A DNA stretch of 64,000 nucleotides from Riptortus pedestris (GCA_019009955.1 CM032230.1:127372501-127436500), one strand, 5' to 3'. Shown: positions 41,064 through 54,072, counted from the first letter of the stretch. The notes: a model not told the origin generated them from the letters alone. A program made the numbers and translations.

Positions 41064-43426
41064 TAGCTAAGGTACCCGGCTTCGCCCGGGAATTCATTTG
41101 AGACTGAATAATGATGGTGTTTTTTTGGTAAGCCTTTAGTTTGCACAGTATTTTGACATTTCCCCGTCCCAGGGTTTAGGGTCTATACCCGTCGTTGCTG
41201 TGTGCATAGTATTTTTTTGGGCAAGGCTTCAATGTTTACTACACTTCCCGTCTGGGCGTATTGTTTTCCCGTGAGGGTCAGGCAGGCGACTTATAAATGA
41301 GAAATTTTACTGTTGAAGAATAAATAAAAATGTGTTCCTAATCTACCCCTTTCCACTTTTTAAGTCTCCTTTTTGAATACTTAAAATCATAGTCATGGCT
41401 TGCTTTTATTACAATTAAATATATAATGAAACTTATTTCCCGTCAAATACCAATCCGAGCACATGTAGTTTAAGCATAGTTTTGTACATTAGATTATATT
41501 CGTAATAGCGTAATAGCAGAGCTCAGTGGAAATCACTTCTAGGAATGGCAGCGTTTCACTGGAAATAAGATAACTCAATTAACTGTTTAGGCTCCTGTCA
41601 TCTTCCCGTCCAGCATGAGTGCTAAACACCATGTTTTTCTTAAATTATTGATTCAGAGTAATATTTTAATAATTTATCTACCTGACAGAATTAAATAATA
41701 GTATTACCCTAAAAATAATTTCATTCATATTCAAAGAGATAGGTGAAGGAAAGAGATTGTAGCCCTCCCAGCAAAATAAGTAATACTTTAAGTCATATTA
41801 AGTTTAACCGGATATTGTCTTTTTTCATAATGGCATTACCATTAACGTCAAATTGTTATGATGGTACATATTTATTTCAATAACATCAAAATATCGGAAA
41901 TAAGATATATATTAGCAGAACCAAAGAGTTTGCTTCCCTACTACTTCCGCTATCGCTCCTTGTGCCAATTCAGCATGACTTTGTTTAAATAATACATTAT
42001 ACAAATTAAATAATAGAAATGCTCTTATGGTTTACATTTCTATTGGAAATAAATAACAATGTTATTTTCTAGGAAAAATAAATAAATGAGAAGGAGGCGA
42101 CGGAGATATATAACCTCACTAATCCGAATCATATTTAGAGTTATCATATGTGACTAACACAAAATCATTTTTCATAATATGCATTCATTAAAAATGCTTA
42201 AATAAACACTAATAAAATGAATGGCTCCGACTATAGTTTTAGCGTATATCCCGTGTTTACACCATTTTACAAAAAAGTGAATACAACAAATGTTACTCAA
42301 AATAAACAACTATTGTTATGTGCATATTTATCGAAAAATCAATGCGAAACGAAATATCGCTCAGGCCTCCCCTACAACACCCCCCCCCACTCCTGTTTGA
42401 CCTAAAAAGTTTAATATAGCTTATAATCTTGGAAGAATTAATGATAATTCACATACCGATTTTTTTTTTTTTTATGTTCGGTTCAATCGTTAGTGCCCAA
42501 AAAAATTATAGGCTCCCGCTCTAGTTTTAAGAGTATATCTAGTTTATACTTCATTATACGACGATACGTGTATATAATAAATGTTTCTCTAAATAATAAA
42601 ATCAATAACTTTTGTTAAGTGCATATTTCCGGAAACCCCAATAGGAAACGAAATATCACTATTTTTAATTTCAGACCACCCTTATACTTCACTTCCGCTA
42701 TAGGTTTTAGCGTATATCTCGTTTATAATTCGGTATACGAAAAAAGTGTATATAACAAAAGTTACTCTAAATAACAAAATAAACAACTTTTGTTATGTTC
42801 AAATTTGCTGAAAAACCAATAGGAAACGAAATATCGCTATTTTGAATTTCAGGCCTCCCTTATAACCCCCTCTCCTGCCCGTCCCTAGAAATGTTGGTAC
42901 GGCTTATTATAATTGAGGCATTAGTGCTAATACGCATACAGAGTTTTATTTAGTTTGGTTGAGTCTTTTGTGTCAAATTAAACTGTTCACTTCCGCTATA
43001 GGTTTTAGCGTATATCTCGTTTATAAATCGGTATTCGAAAAAAATGTATATAACAAAAGTTACTCTAAATAACAGAATAAACAACTTTTGTTATATTCAT
43101 ATTTGCCGAAAAACCAATAGGAAACGAAATATCGCTATTTTTAATTTCAGGCCTCCCTTATAACCCCCACTCCTGTTCATCTCAGAGAATTTTAATATAC
43201 CCTAAAGTCTAAGTTAGGTTAGAAGTAATATACATACCAAGTTTCAAAAAATTCGGTTCAGCCGTTTATGCGTGAAAAGGTAACAAACAAACAAACAAAC
43301 AAACAAACAAACATACACGAAAGAAACAAAATGCAGTTATGGTGTCTATGACATGTGAAACGAAAAGTTATCGTGAAATTTCGCGAAAAAAATCAATGTA
43401 CAGACAGAGGTTACAATTTTATATAT
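41062..43426 (+). mobile_element. CTAG element 1 of 4
   Basis: Starts CTAGCTAAGGTACCCGGCTT. Core at 41090-42200, then about four units ending in the (CAAA)n tract (43282-43311) and TTACAATTTTATATATA. The closest relative in the window is the copy at 17882-20034 (shared core AACCAATCCGAGCACATAT-type motif). Confidence 0.85.
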
Positions 43427-43428
43427 AT

Positions 43429-45334
43429 ACTAGCCAAGGTACCCGGCTTCGCTCGGGAAATCAATTGAGACGGAAAGATTTTATTTTGTTTTTGGCAATG
43501 CTTCTATGTGTAGAACTGCTCTTCCCGTCGAGGCGCACTTTTCCCCGTAAGGGTCCCTTGGGCGACTTATAGAAAAAAAAATTTAGGTTTGAAGAATAAA
43601 TGAAAATAAGTCTCTAATCATTTCCACCCCTCCACTGTTTGACACACCGTGATTACTTCAAATCATAATCATGGATAGCTTTTATTATAATTAAATATAA
43701 TCTATAATGTACGTATTTTGTATATACGATCTAGCGAATATACCCGGCAATGCCCGGGAAATCATCGTCGACTAACTAATGATTGCATTATTATAGAAAA
43801 TCGTTGAAAAACCAATTGGAATCGGAATATCACAATTTTTCATTTCAGGCCTCCCTCATAACCCCCACTCCCGTTTGGACCAAAAAATTTTATTATATCT
43901 TATAATCATGGAAGAATTAATGCTAATTCAAATTCGGAGTTTTTTTAAGTTCAGTTGAATTGTTAGTGCCTAACAAAATTGTTGGCCCCCGCTCTAGTTT
44001 TTAGTGTATATCTCGTTTATACTTTGTTAACGACAGAAATAAATTTAACAAAAGTTATTTTAAATAACAAAATAAACAACTTGTGTCATATGCATATATG
44101 CAGAAAAACGAATAGAAAACGAAATACCGCTATTTTCCATTTCAGGCCTCCCTTACAACCCCCACTCCTGCCCGTCCCTATAAATGTTAGTATGCCTTAT
44201 TATAATAAAGGCGTTTGTGCTAATACGCATACCGAGTTTCATTAAGTTCGGTTGAGTCTCTAGAGCCAAATAAAATTGTTGACTCTGTCTATACTTTTTA
44301 GTGTATGACACCTTTATACTTCGATATACGACGATAATGTATATAACAAAAGTTACTCTAAATAACAAAATAAGCAACTTTTGTCATCTTCATATTTGCC
44401 TAAAAACCAATAGGAAACTAAATATCGCTATTTTTAATTTCTGGCTTCCCTTACTACCCCCACTCCTGTCCGTCCCTAGAAATGTTGGTAGGGCTTATGA
44501 TAATTAAGACAGCAGATCTAATACACATACCGAGTTTTATTTAGTTCGGTGGAGTCTTTTGTGCCAAATAATATTGTTGACTCCCGCCATAATCTTTAGC
44601 GTATAACGCATTTACACTTCGGTATACGACGAAAGTGTATATAACAAAAGTTACTCTAAATAACAAAATAAATAACTTTTGTTATGTGCATATTTGCCGA
44701 AAAACCAATAGGAAACGGAATATCACTATTTTTAATTTCAGGCGTCCCTTATAACCCCCACTCCTGCCCGTCCCTAGAAATGTTTGTATGGCTTATTATA
44801 AGGAAGGCGTTAGTGCTAATACACATACCGAGTTTTATTTAGTTCGGTTGAGTCTTTGTGCCAAATAAAATTGTTGACTCCCTCTATAATGTTTAGCATA
44901 TAACATCTTTATAGTTCGGTATACGAAAAAAGTGTACATAACAAAAGTTACTCTAAATAACAAAATAAACAACTTTTGTTATATGCATATTTGCCAAGAA
45001 ACCAATAGGAAACGAAATATCGCTATTTTTAATTTCAGGCCTCCCTTATAACCCCCACTCCTGTTCGTCTCAGAGAATATTAATATAGCCTAAAGTCTAA
45101 GTTGGCTTAATAGTACTACACATACCAAGTTTCATAAAATTCGGTTCAGCCGTTTATGCGTGAAAAGGTAACAAACAAACAAACAAATAAACAAACAAAC
45201 AAACAAACAAACAGACACCAAAGAAACAAAATGCAGTTATGGTGTCTATGACATGTGAAACGAAAAGTTATCGTGAAATTTCGCGAAAAAAATCAATGTA
45301 CAGACAGAGGTTACAATTTTATATATATATAGAT
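43429..45334 (+). mobile_element. CTAG element 2 of 4 (composite)
   Basis: Starts CTAGCCAAGGTACCCGGCTT. A second CTAG-like start (CTAGCGAATATACCCGGCAA) lies at 43732, so this may be two fused copies. Regular units of about 296 bp: the block CCCCCACTCCTG recurs near 44160, 44458, 44756 and 45054. (CAAA)n at 45172-45212. Confidence 0.8.
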
Positions 45335-45337
45335 AGA

Positions 45338-46433
45338 CTAGCTCAGATACCCGGCTTCGCCCGGGAATTCAATTGAGGCTGAATGGCGATGGTATATTTT
45401 AGCAGGAATTACATTGCACAATATTTTGACATTTACCCGTCCCAGTGTTTAGGATTGATACCCGTCGTTGCCGGTGATTTGCCAATAATAGAATTCTTTG
45501 TTTGATAATTCTTCACAGTCTTCGATATTTTTATATTTCCCGTTTCTTATACATGTAAATATGGTGAATTTTTATTTCAGGCCTCCCTTATAACTCCCCT
45601 CCCGTTCGAACCTAAAAATGTTAATATAACTTATAATCATGGAAGAATTAATGCTAATTGACATACCGAGTTTTGTTAAGTTCGGTTCAGCCGTTAGCCG
45701 TTCCCGCTAAAGTTTTAACGTATAACTCATTTATACTTAGGTATACGATAAAAGTGTATATAACAAAAGTTACTCCAAATAACAAAATAAACAACTTTTG
45801 CTATGTTTATATTTGCGGAAAACCCAATAGGAAACGAAATATCGCTATTTTTAATTTCAGGCTTCCCTTATAACCCCCACTCCTGCCCGTACATAGAAAT
45901 GTTGGTATGGCTTATAATAATAAAGGCCTCACTGCTAATACACATACCGAGTTTTATTTAGTTCGGTTGAGTCTTTTTTGGCAAATAATATTGTTGACTC
46001 CCGCTATAATTTTTAGCGTATAACGCATTTAAACTTCGGTATACGACAAAAGTGTATATAACAAAAGTTACTCTAAATAACAAAATCAACAACTTTTGTT
46101 ATGTGCATATTTGCCAAAAAACCAATAGAAAACGAAATATCGATATTTTTAATTTCAGGCTTCCCTTATAACCCCCACTCCTGTTCGTCTCAGAGAAAAT
46201 TAATATAGCCTAAAGTCTAAGTTGGGTTAGTAGTAATATACATACCATGTTTCATAAAATTCGGTTCAGCCGTTTATGCGTGAAAAGGTAACAAACAAAC
46301 AAACAAACAAACAAACAAACAGACACCAAAGAAACAAAATGCAGATATGGTGTCTATGACATGTGAAACGAAAAGTTATCGTGAAATTTCGCGAAAAAAA
46401 TCAATGTACAGACAGAGGTTACAATTTTATATA
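45338..46433 (+). mobile_element. CTAG element 3 of 4
   Basis: Starts CTAGCTCAGATACCCGGCTT and ends TTACAATTTTATATATA. Two to three units; (CAAA)n at 46291-46322. Confidence 0.85.
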
Positions 46434-46436
46434 TAT

Positions 46437-47786
46437 ACTAGCTAAAGTACCCGGCTTCGCCCGGGAATTCATTTGAGCCGGAATGATGATGGTATTTTTT
46501 TCGGCTACTTTACTTTGCACAATATTTTGACATACCCCCGTTTCAGTGTTTAGGGTTGGTACCCGTGGTTGGTTTGGAATAGAAAATGACATATCACGAA
46601 TTTTTATTTCAGGCTAAACACACCCCACTCCCGTTCTAACCTAAACATTTTAATATAGCTTATAACCATGTAAACATCAATTTTAATTTATATATTCTGA
46701 GTTTTGTTGGAATTGATTCAACCGTTGGTGTCTAACTCCCGCATTAGCTTTTAGTGTATATCTCGTTTATAAATTGTTATACAACAAAAGTGAATATAAC
46801 AAAAGTTACTTTAAATAACAAACTAAACAATTTTTGTCATGTGAATATTTGCAGAAAACCCAATAGAAAACGAAATCCCTCTATTTTTAATTTCAGGCCT
46901 CCCTTACAACCCCCACTCCTGCCCGTCGCTAGAAATGTTGGTATGGCTTATTATTATTATTACACATACCGAGTTTGGTTTAGTTCGGTTGAGTCTTTTG
47001 TGCCAAATAAAATTGTTGACTCCCGCTATAATTTTTAGCGTATAACGCCTTTATACTTCGGTATACGACGATAGTGTATATAAAAAAAAAGTTTCTCTAA
47101 ATAACAAAATAAACAACTTTTGTTATGTTTATATATGCCGAAAAAAACCAATAAGAAACGAAATATCGCTATTTTTAATTTCTGGCTTCTCTTATAACCC
47201 CCACTCCTGCCCGTCCCTAGAAATGTTGGCATGGCTTGTTATAATGAAAGCGTTAGTGCTAATACACATAACGATTTTTATTTAGTTTGGTTTATTTTTT
47301 TGTGCCATATAAAATAGTTCACTTCCTCTATAGGTTTTAGCGTATATCGTTTATAACTCGGTATACGGCAAAAAGTGCATATAACAAAGGTTACTCTAAA
47401 TAACAAAAATAAACAACTTTTTGTTATGTGCATGTTTGCTGAAAAAGCAATAGGAAACGAAATATCGCTATTTTTAATTTCAGGCCTCCGTTATAACCCC
47501 CACTCCTGTTTCGTCTGAGAATATTAATATAGCCTAAAGTCTAAGTTGGGCTAGTAGTAATATACATACCAAGTTTCATAAAATTCGGTTCAGCCGTTTA
47601 TGCGTGAAAAGGTAACAAACAAACAAACAAACAAATAAACAAACAAACAAATAAACAAACAAACAAACAAACAGACACCAAAGAAAAAAAATGCAGTTAT
47701 GGTGTCTATGACATGTGAAACGAAAAGTTATCGTGAAATTTCGCGAAAAAAATCAATGTACAGACAGAGGTTACAATTTTATATAT
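46437..47786 (+). mobile_element. CTAG element 4 of 4
   Basis: Starts CTAGCTAAAGTACCCGGCTT. Units with CCCCCACTCCTG near 46910, 47202 and 47497; (CAAA)n with AAAT variants at 47614-47672. After its end the HINE TA tract resumes. Confidence 0.85.
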
Positions 47787-48600
47787 ATATAGATATATAT
47801 ATATATGTCTGTTACCGCTCTAGCGGTCGCAATTTTTGTTTAATCCTTACCAAACTTCACATTTAAGCATTTTATGTAAAAAGAAAGATCAAGTTCGTTA
47901 ACGGCTGAAATCGGACCAGTGGGAGGGGGGGGGTTTAGAGGGGAGGATTTTCGAAAATTCAAAATATCTCCGTTACTATACATCGGATCGAAAAATTATA
48001 CAGAATCAATCTTATTACAAATTAAATTTACTATAAATATTGTTCTATACATTTATACTCTATCTTGAATATTAACCGAGATATTTGCATTTTTCAGTTT
48101 TTCACCAAACCGCCACTTCTACTCATGTTACGTAAACAATACTCTGATACATAATAAATCACATTATTGGAAGTTTAAATACCAAAAATTGGATTCACGA
48201 GACCTTTATTATACTAGATACATGCAAATATGCACTGGTGACTCCCCCCCCCCCATCTTAAAGTTTTGGACTACTAAAATATTATTGATTGAGATAACAA
48301 TTATTCTGACTCATTATTAATTACAGTACTAGATATACTAAATAGTTCTCAATAAAATTAATGTGTTATATTCTGATATATTTCAGTAATTGTTTTTCTT
48401 TCCGGTGTGAGGCGCGACCCGTTTGTTTACATTTCTAACCTAACGCTTCCTTTCGGCAGGCTATTGAAATTGGATGAAACATTTCTTATTTCCGTTTGTA
48501 TTTATTCACGGTGTTGTGTTAGCAGTATGTATATTTATCTATTACTAAACTTTACGAGGGAAATCTGCTTAGCTTACGCAGCCCCTGCGTGACGGACTTT

Positions 48601-49229
48601 TTAGCATTGTACCTCAACTAAGCCTTTCAATCTTTCAGGAATTCTTTAAATTCACGGAGCTTTAAAGCACGCGACTTTATAAAACTCAATTATGGGTACT
48701 GTGACATTTGGCCAACTCAATCTTTTTGCACACAAATTTTCCTGGTGAATTATGCGTGGTTAACGAATGTTTCCCTGCTTGTGGCCTTCTTAATATCTTG
48801 AAATAACCTTCCCGATCGTTCTCTCACAATGCTTGACATTGCTCGTGCGCCATCTGTCGATAAATTGAAATATTTTTCCAAAAAAGACTTTCATCGTACA
48901 GGTTTTTGCCTGTTGTTGTCCCTCGCATACAGAATTCTTCGGTAATATTAAATTTGGTGTCAATGCCACGAAAAATATAGCCAGTTGTGCTGTATAGCTA
49001 ATATCACATCTCTTATCAAAGAACAGGATTCGAATTTTGCAATCCGTTCACCAATTGTTGCTATGTAACTCGTAAAAAAAAATTGTTTCAGTAGTATGTA
49101 CTACCATTAAATTATAATTAATGTTTTACAGTATATTGATGGGAGAAAGTCGATAAAATGAATTAAATTTCAGAAATGCTTGGTGGGCCGCAGAAATATG
49201 TTGAAAGGGCCGCGTGTTGCTCATCCCTG
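48601..49229 (-). pseudogene. hAT transposase remnant, upstream side, with hAT end
   Basis: On the minus strand: a terminus CAGGGATGAGCAACACGCGG at 49229, then decayed coding sequence with KFNITEEFCMRGTTTGKNLYD (about 48970-48900) and MAHEQCQAL. GTTTGK-x-LYD is a recognisable block of GTF2IRD2-like hAT transposases. Several stops. It is the 5' portion of the gene whose 3' portion is at 40560-40871. Confidence 0.7.
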
Positions 49230-49600
49230 TTATAGATCGTATTTAATTGTAATAAATGCTATCCATGATTATGGTTTGAATTATTTAACCCGTAAATGGT
49301 AACATCTCTCCAACTCACTCTCCCAGTAACATCCGCCTATGAGACTATGTTTTTTTCTTCTTCTGTATTTACACTATAAAAGATCAGTATAAAATTAATA
49401 TTTAAACTATATTTTTCTAAGACTTTATTTTTTAATGAATGACAATATGAATAACACAAACAAAAATAATAGTTAACATTTAAATATGGAATAAAATATT
49501 TTAAAGATTTATTGCTAGTATATACATATTTTGGAATCAATTAAAAGATAAAACAAAGTTAAAAATTCTGTACACACACATTGCAAATTTTCTTCGAACA
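49230..49600 (-). repeat. CTAG-family core fragment, then unassigned
   Basis: 49230-49290 (TTATAGATCGTATTTAATTG, GCTATCCATGATTATGG) is the CTAG core in minus orientation, so the hAT element probably inserted into a CTAG copy with TTATAGAT as the target site. From 49291 to 49600 I see no feature. Confidence 0.5.
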
Positions 49601-49601
49601 A

Positions 49602-49781
49602 CCCTGCGTGACGGACTTTTTATTAATTGTAACGGACGGCTAACTTCGGGTCCAGTCGTGAGTTTCTGTCAAAAGCTAGTTGGGCCGTTTCCGTAACTGT
49701 TTGACTCTCGTGAAATTTCTCTATTGTAAAATTGCACGTGAGAAATCTGCTTAGTTTACGCAGCCCCAGCATGACGGACTT
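49602..49781 (-). mobile_element. HINE 5' end fragments, two in tandem
   Basis: A lone 5' tip (CCCTGCGTGACGGACTTTTT) at 49602-49621 is followed by the last 150 bases of a short-type HINE (AACGGACGGCTAACTTCGGG to CCCCAGCATGACGGACTT). Confidence 0.65.
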
Positions 49782-51413
49782 TTCGCATATAGGGTAGGAT
49801 CGATGGAAATTTGTAGACAATTTTCCGAAATGACTTCATGAGTTCAAGCTGATTATAATATTGGGGGAAATGTGGTAAAATGTTTGTCGTATATAGTAAT
49901 GTTGGTGTGTATTGTAAGTAGAGAGATGAATCCTTTGTGTGGTCAGAGCGACCCAGGTAGAGGAGACAGCTGTTAGGGCTGGAGCAGTTTTTGCCTTCCC
50001 CCTCCACTCCCGCTCGGCCAGTTCAAATCCTAACGTATTTCTTCTCAGTTTCTGTTAGCTCTTTCTTTTGTGCTGTTCTCCGACGATCTTTCTTTCTCCT
50101 TTCTCTATTACAAACTATCAATTTTTGAAGCTTCTGAATGTATTCTGATCAGGTAAATGTTTACAATGAACAGTTACTTTGTAAGACTTAGATCTAACAA
50201 ACATTTACCCACTTGGATTCATTTGACTGGGAAATTTAATTGATTTAGGGGTCAAAATTATTCCGGGGGAAAGCAATATACTACCCCATCAATGCTGACC
50301 GAAAACTAATATTAACTTCTCACAATGTTCTATTATTTCATGTTTAATGTTAGAGAATAGTTCAAATTCATGGCTTTGAAGAAAATAGATTTTAATTCCT
50401 CTGGACCCTTGGCTCTCAAATAAAAGCTAAAGTATCATAAACTTACAAAATGGTACAAAACCATTGACAATGATTCTTGTTCTGTCACTAACTTATATGA
50501 TGCACAAAGTTATAAAAATTAATTAAATATATTTTTTTTTAAATTTTAATTCTGTGTAGGGATGAAAACATTTAAAATATGATAACTAACGGTTTAAAGG
50601 TTTTGTTTTTAATTTCAAATGCCAGAGATTATTGAATATTTGTATATTTAGAAATATATGGGATAGTTTCTATTGAAATTTGCCAAGTTTGATGCACTAC
50701 CAAGTACATTCTCAAATAATTCTCCGTGGATTAATTATTTACCATGTTCTTTCCTCTTATTATTTTTTAGAATAAAAGCAGTATAATGAAACCATAACAT
50801 TTTTTAATATGTAATTCATATCCATTTTTATTTGTATTTAAATTCCTGAGAAATTTAAAGAGCTTCCCCTTCACCTGGAAGACAGCCATTTTTAATGAAG
50901 CTTCCAATCATGACCTGCCCCACAACTGATTATATTCCTATTATTTATTAAAAAGATCTATGTATTCCTCTAGGCTTTTAATTGATTTGATTGGCTGTTT
51001 ATTTTTAATGATCAGTAAATAATGTTTTTGTCTTATTTCAGGGGGCGGGGTGTAAAAATATCTATTTTTAATAATTAAAAAATAATCTTGTTACACCTCG
51101 GAGAACTAATTGAAGTGTAGGCGGCTTTGCTCAAGAAATTTTTAAAGACGGGATAGTGAGGGCGTGTGGATAGTAAGTTCTTTGGGCAAATTATTTTTAT
51201 ATTTCCCACTCAGTGGGTATGTTTTCATAGGATTCTAGAAACTAAGGCCACCTTTTTATCACTGTACTTTATAATAAACATAATGAAAAATTAAGTTGTT
51301 TTGAATCCCTCTTATTAATTAAAGACGCACCCTAAAAGTTATTCTAATAATAAATCATTATAAAGGAAAGTTTAAAGTTATATGTTTTTCCTATAAGAAT
51401 TACTTAAAAAAAA
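49782..51413. other. Low-repeat region, no gene identified
   Basis: 49790-49860 resembles the HINE block GGTAGGATCGATGGA. From 49900 to about 51050 the sequence is mostly unique. A pyrimidine-rich, GC-richer stretch (49970-50110) could be a promoter or first exon, with a donor-like site at 50152/50153. 51110-51180 has a weak CTAG-front resemblance (GTGTAGGCGGCTTTGCTCAA). This is the place to look for a start of gene copy 2. Confidence 0.35.
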
Positions 51414-51828
51414 AAGCCTGTCACGCAGTGGGTGCATTAACTAAGCAGATTTCCAACGTGTGTTACGTTTATGTATTTATCTCAATATGTAATAATCGAA
51501 TCATAACAATATTTGGTATTTTAGCTTCAAATAAAGTGCTTCATAATATAACAGCTTATTGTTAATATGACATAAGAAGGAGTGGGGGTTTACTGAAGGA
51601 TGAAAACTAAAAAATGCAAATATCTCTGTTAATATTAAAGATAATGAAAACATTCATATAACAACATTAATAGATCATTAAATTTGCAATAAGATTGGTT
51701 CTATACAATTTTTCAAAATTCCCTCCTCTATACCCCCTCTCCCACTGGTCCAAATTCAGCCATTAACGAACTTGATCTTTATTTTTACATAAAACATTTA
51801 AATATGGAGTTTGGTAACCATCAAGTAA

Positions 51829-52747
51829 AAGTCCATCACTCAGGGGCTCTGTAAACTAAGCAGATTTCCCTCTTGAAGTTTAGTAATAGATAAATCTACA
51901 TACTGGTACACACAAAACCACTGTGAATTAATCAAACGGTAATAAGAAATTTTTCCCCTTCCGACGGGAAGCGTTTGAAGTGTAAGCAAACTGGTCAGCC
52001 CGGAAAGAACAGGAACGAAAAGAAAAACAATTACTAAAATATATCAGAATATAACGTATATATATTTTATTGAGAAATATTTACTATATCTACTACTGTA
52101 ATTTATAATGAATTAGAATAATTGTTATCTCAATCAATAAAATTTTATTTGTCTAAGACCTGGGAGGGGGGGGGGTTCACAAGCACATTTGCATGTATTT
52201 CGTATAATAAAGGGCTCTTGGATACAATATTTGTTATTTCAGCTTTGAATAATATAGTTTATTATATAACAGATTATTGTTTATATAACATGAGCAGAAG
52301 GTGGGGTTTACTGAAGGCTGTAAACAGAAAAATGCAAATAACTCGGTTAATATTCAAGATAGAGAATAAATGTATATAACAATAATTCTAGTACATTTAA
52401 TTTGCAATAAGGTTGATACTATACAATTTTTTGATCCGATGTATAGTAACGGAGATATTTTGAATTTTCGAAAATCTCCCCCTCTAAACCCCCCCTCCCC
52501 CTGGTTCGATTTCAGCCATTAAGAACTTGATCTTTCTTTTTACATAAAACGACTAAATATCGAGTTTGATAATGATTAAACAATAATTGTGAACGCTAGA
52601 GCAGTAACAGACATATATAACAGTTTTGAACGGACCTCATTTTTGTCATCTCCTAGGTAGGATCGATGAACATTTGAAGAAAAATTTCAAAAATCGCATC
52701 AGGAGTACGACCTCAATAGCTGATTTCCTTCAAGGGAAATCTGCTAA
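51829..52747 (+). mobile_element. Nested HINE, long type
   Basis: 5' end AAGTCCATCACTCAGGGGCT; 3' hairpin GATTTCCTTCAAGGGAAATC and CTGCTAA at 52747. Outer-element sequence (GGTAACCATCAAGTAA / AATTCGTTGACAGC) joins across it at A residues, so there is no duplication beyond the A/A target. Confidence 0.8.
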
Positions 52748-52869
52748 AATTCGTTGACAGCTAGAATGTTAACAGGACCACACACACACACACCACCACA
52801 ACCAACATATATATTTATAGATATATATATAATATATATTATATATATATATTATTAAATTTTGAAAAC

Positions 52870-52904
<35 letters not shown>

Positions 52905-52932
52905 CCCTCCTCTCGCCCCCCCCCCCCCCCCT
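52870..52932 (+). repeat. C-rich tract inside HINE
   Basis: About 60 bases of nearly pure C with GCCCTCCTCTCG in the middle. It lies where other HINE copies carry (TA)n. Confidence 0.8.
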
Positions 52933-53022
52933 AACCTCATTTTCATTCTTCATGGATAAGACATTTGGGAAGAAAATTTTCGAAAATCGGGCCATGAGTA
53001 CGACCTAAGGGAAACCTGCTAA

Positions 53023-54072
53023 AAAAAAGATGGCCCACCCTATCCCAAAAGCAGTGATGACAATCCTTACAAATAACTACCTTTCTCTTTAATTCCTTTT
53101 GATATGAAAATGCTTATCTGTCTAAGAAAACTTAGAAGTGAAGAAAACTGTAGTTTTAAGTAGCAAGCTCAGCCCAGAATTCAGTAAAGTTGTCTTATTA
53201 TTTGGTATTTTGCAAAGTGAGTTCATTAAGTATGTACCTGCTGTCTGTGAGAGTCTTTATAGGGCATCACTATTTTAAAAAGTTATTGTATTCTCAGAAT
53301 TGAACAGCGGGATGTTTTAATATTAATAATCATTTTGTCTAGAAAAAGTGTAAAAAATGTTGGCAATTAAATGTTTGAACTGATTATAAATACTTATCGA
53401 ATAAATGCATGTTTAAAATCATGTATGCATTTTTTATTTATGCTTACAGAGTGCGCCATTAAATGGTTGACTCCAGATTTATTTTTAAGTGCTTATCTTG
53501 AATGTCCATTGTAGGCTTAAAATGTTTGTGAATATTTTCTATAAATTGAACAGTAACTGCTTACTTGGCATTTTAAATTTTGAGACTTGCACTAGCATTA
53601 ATATAACAAATTGTTTATTTTGGATTTCTGTTAGTAAATAGAGTTTCATATGGTTTAATGTTTAAATGAGTAAATAACTAATTAGCCTTTTTTTTACCAA
53701 TGATTTTCAGCCTGTGCCCCCCCCCCACATGAGAGGGAATGGTCTAACTTCCTGTAGGGTCCAGGCATCATTCTGATTTAGCTGAAGGAATATTATGTTT
53801 TTTATAGTTAAGTTTGTGTCTCCTGTCGACAAGTTCCGTTCATAAGAAAATATGGATTTCAGTAATGCCAAACTATGATATATCTACATTAAACTACTTT
53901 GCTCCCCTTTTATTGGTGGAAAAAATGTATTTGTGAGAAAGTTCCATGAAAATATTCATATTCATATTTTTATCATGTTCTGTTTCATCAATAATCCAGG
54001 CCAGAAAGTTTTGTTGGCTATTATATATCTTTATTTGGTGCAATATTAATTTTTTTTTTCTCTCTCTTGTAG
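53023..54072. other. Upstream flank or intron of gene copy 2; no exon found
   Basis: No sequence corresponding to exons 2 or 3 of copy 1 could be found here or back to 48600. Mostly unique AT-rich DNA with a short C tract at 53718-53727. It ends in the pyrimidine-rich acceptor (TTTTTTTTTCTCTCTCTTGTAG) of the first copy 2 exon. Confidence 0.5.

Larger units (their letters stand above)
40876..48599 (-). mobile_element. HINE, long type, with four CTAG elements in its TA tract
   Basis: 3' hairpin end at 40876 (TTAGCAGATTTCCCTTAAGG), CGTTCAAAACTGTATATATA, then the four CTAG elements. The HINE resumes at about 47787 with (TA)n, GTCTGTTACCGCTCTAGCGG, the long-type body (CAGTTTTTCACCAAACCGCC) and 5' end TTACGCAGCCCCTGCGTGAC at 48599. 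The two halves together form one normal long-type HINE. Confidence 0.85.
51414..53022 (+). mobile_element. HINE with a nested HINE
   Basis: Outer 5' end AAGCCTGTCACGCAGTGGGT at 51414. The body is interrupted at 51829, resumes at 52748 (TTCGTTGACAGCTAGAATGT), passes a (CA)n/(TA)n part and a C tract, and ends with AAGGGAAACCTGCTAA at 53022. Confidence 0.75.

Noticed and set aside
43979..44245. Recurring 60-95 residue frames with NRKRNIAIFNFRPPLQPPLL-like translations (also 12445, 19367, 32797, 45658, 46754)
   Set aside because: These are the 295-bp CTAG units. Unit length is not a multiple of three, frames differ between copies, and there is no constraint at codon level.
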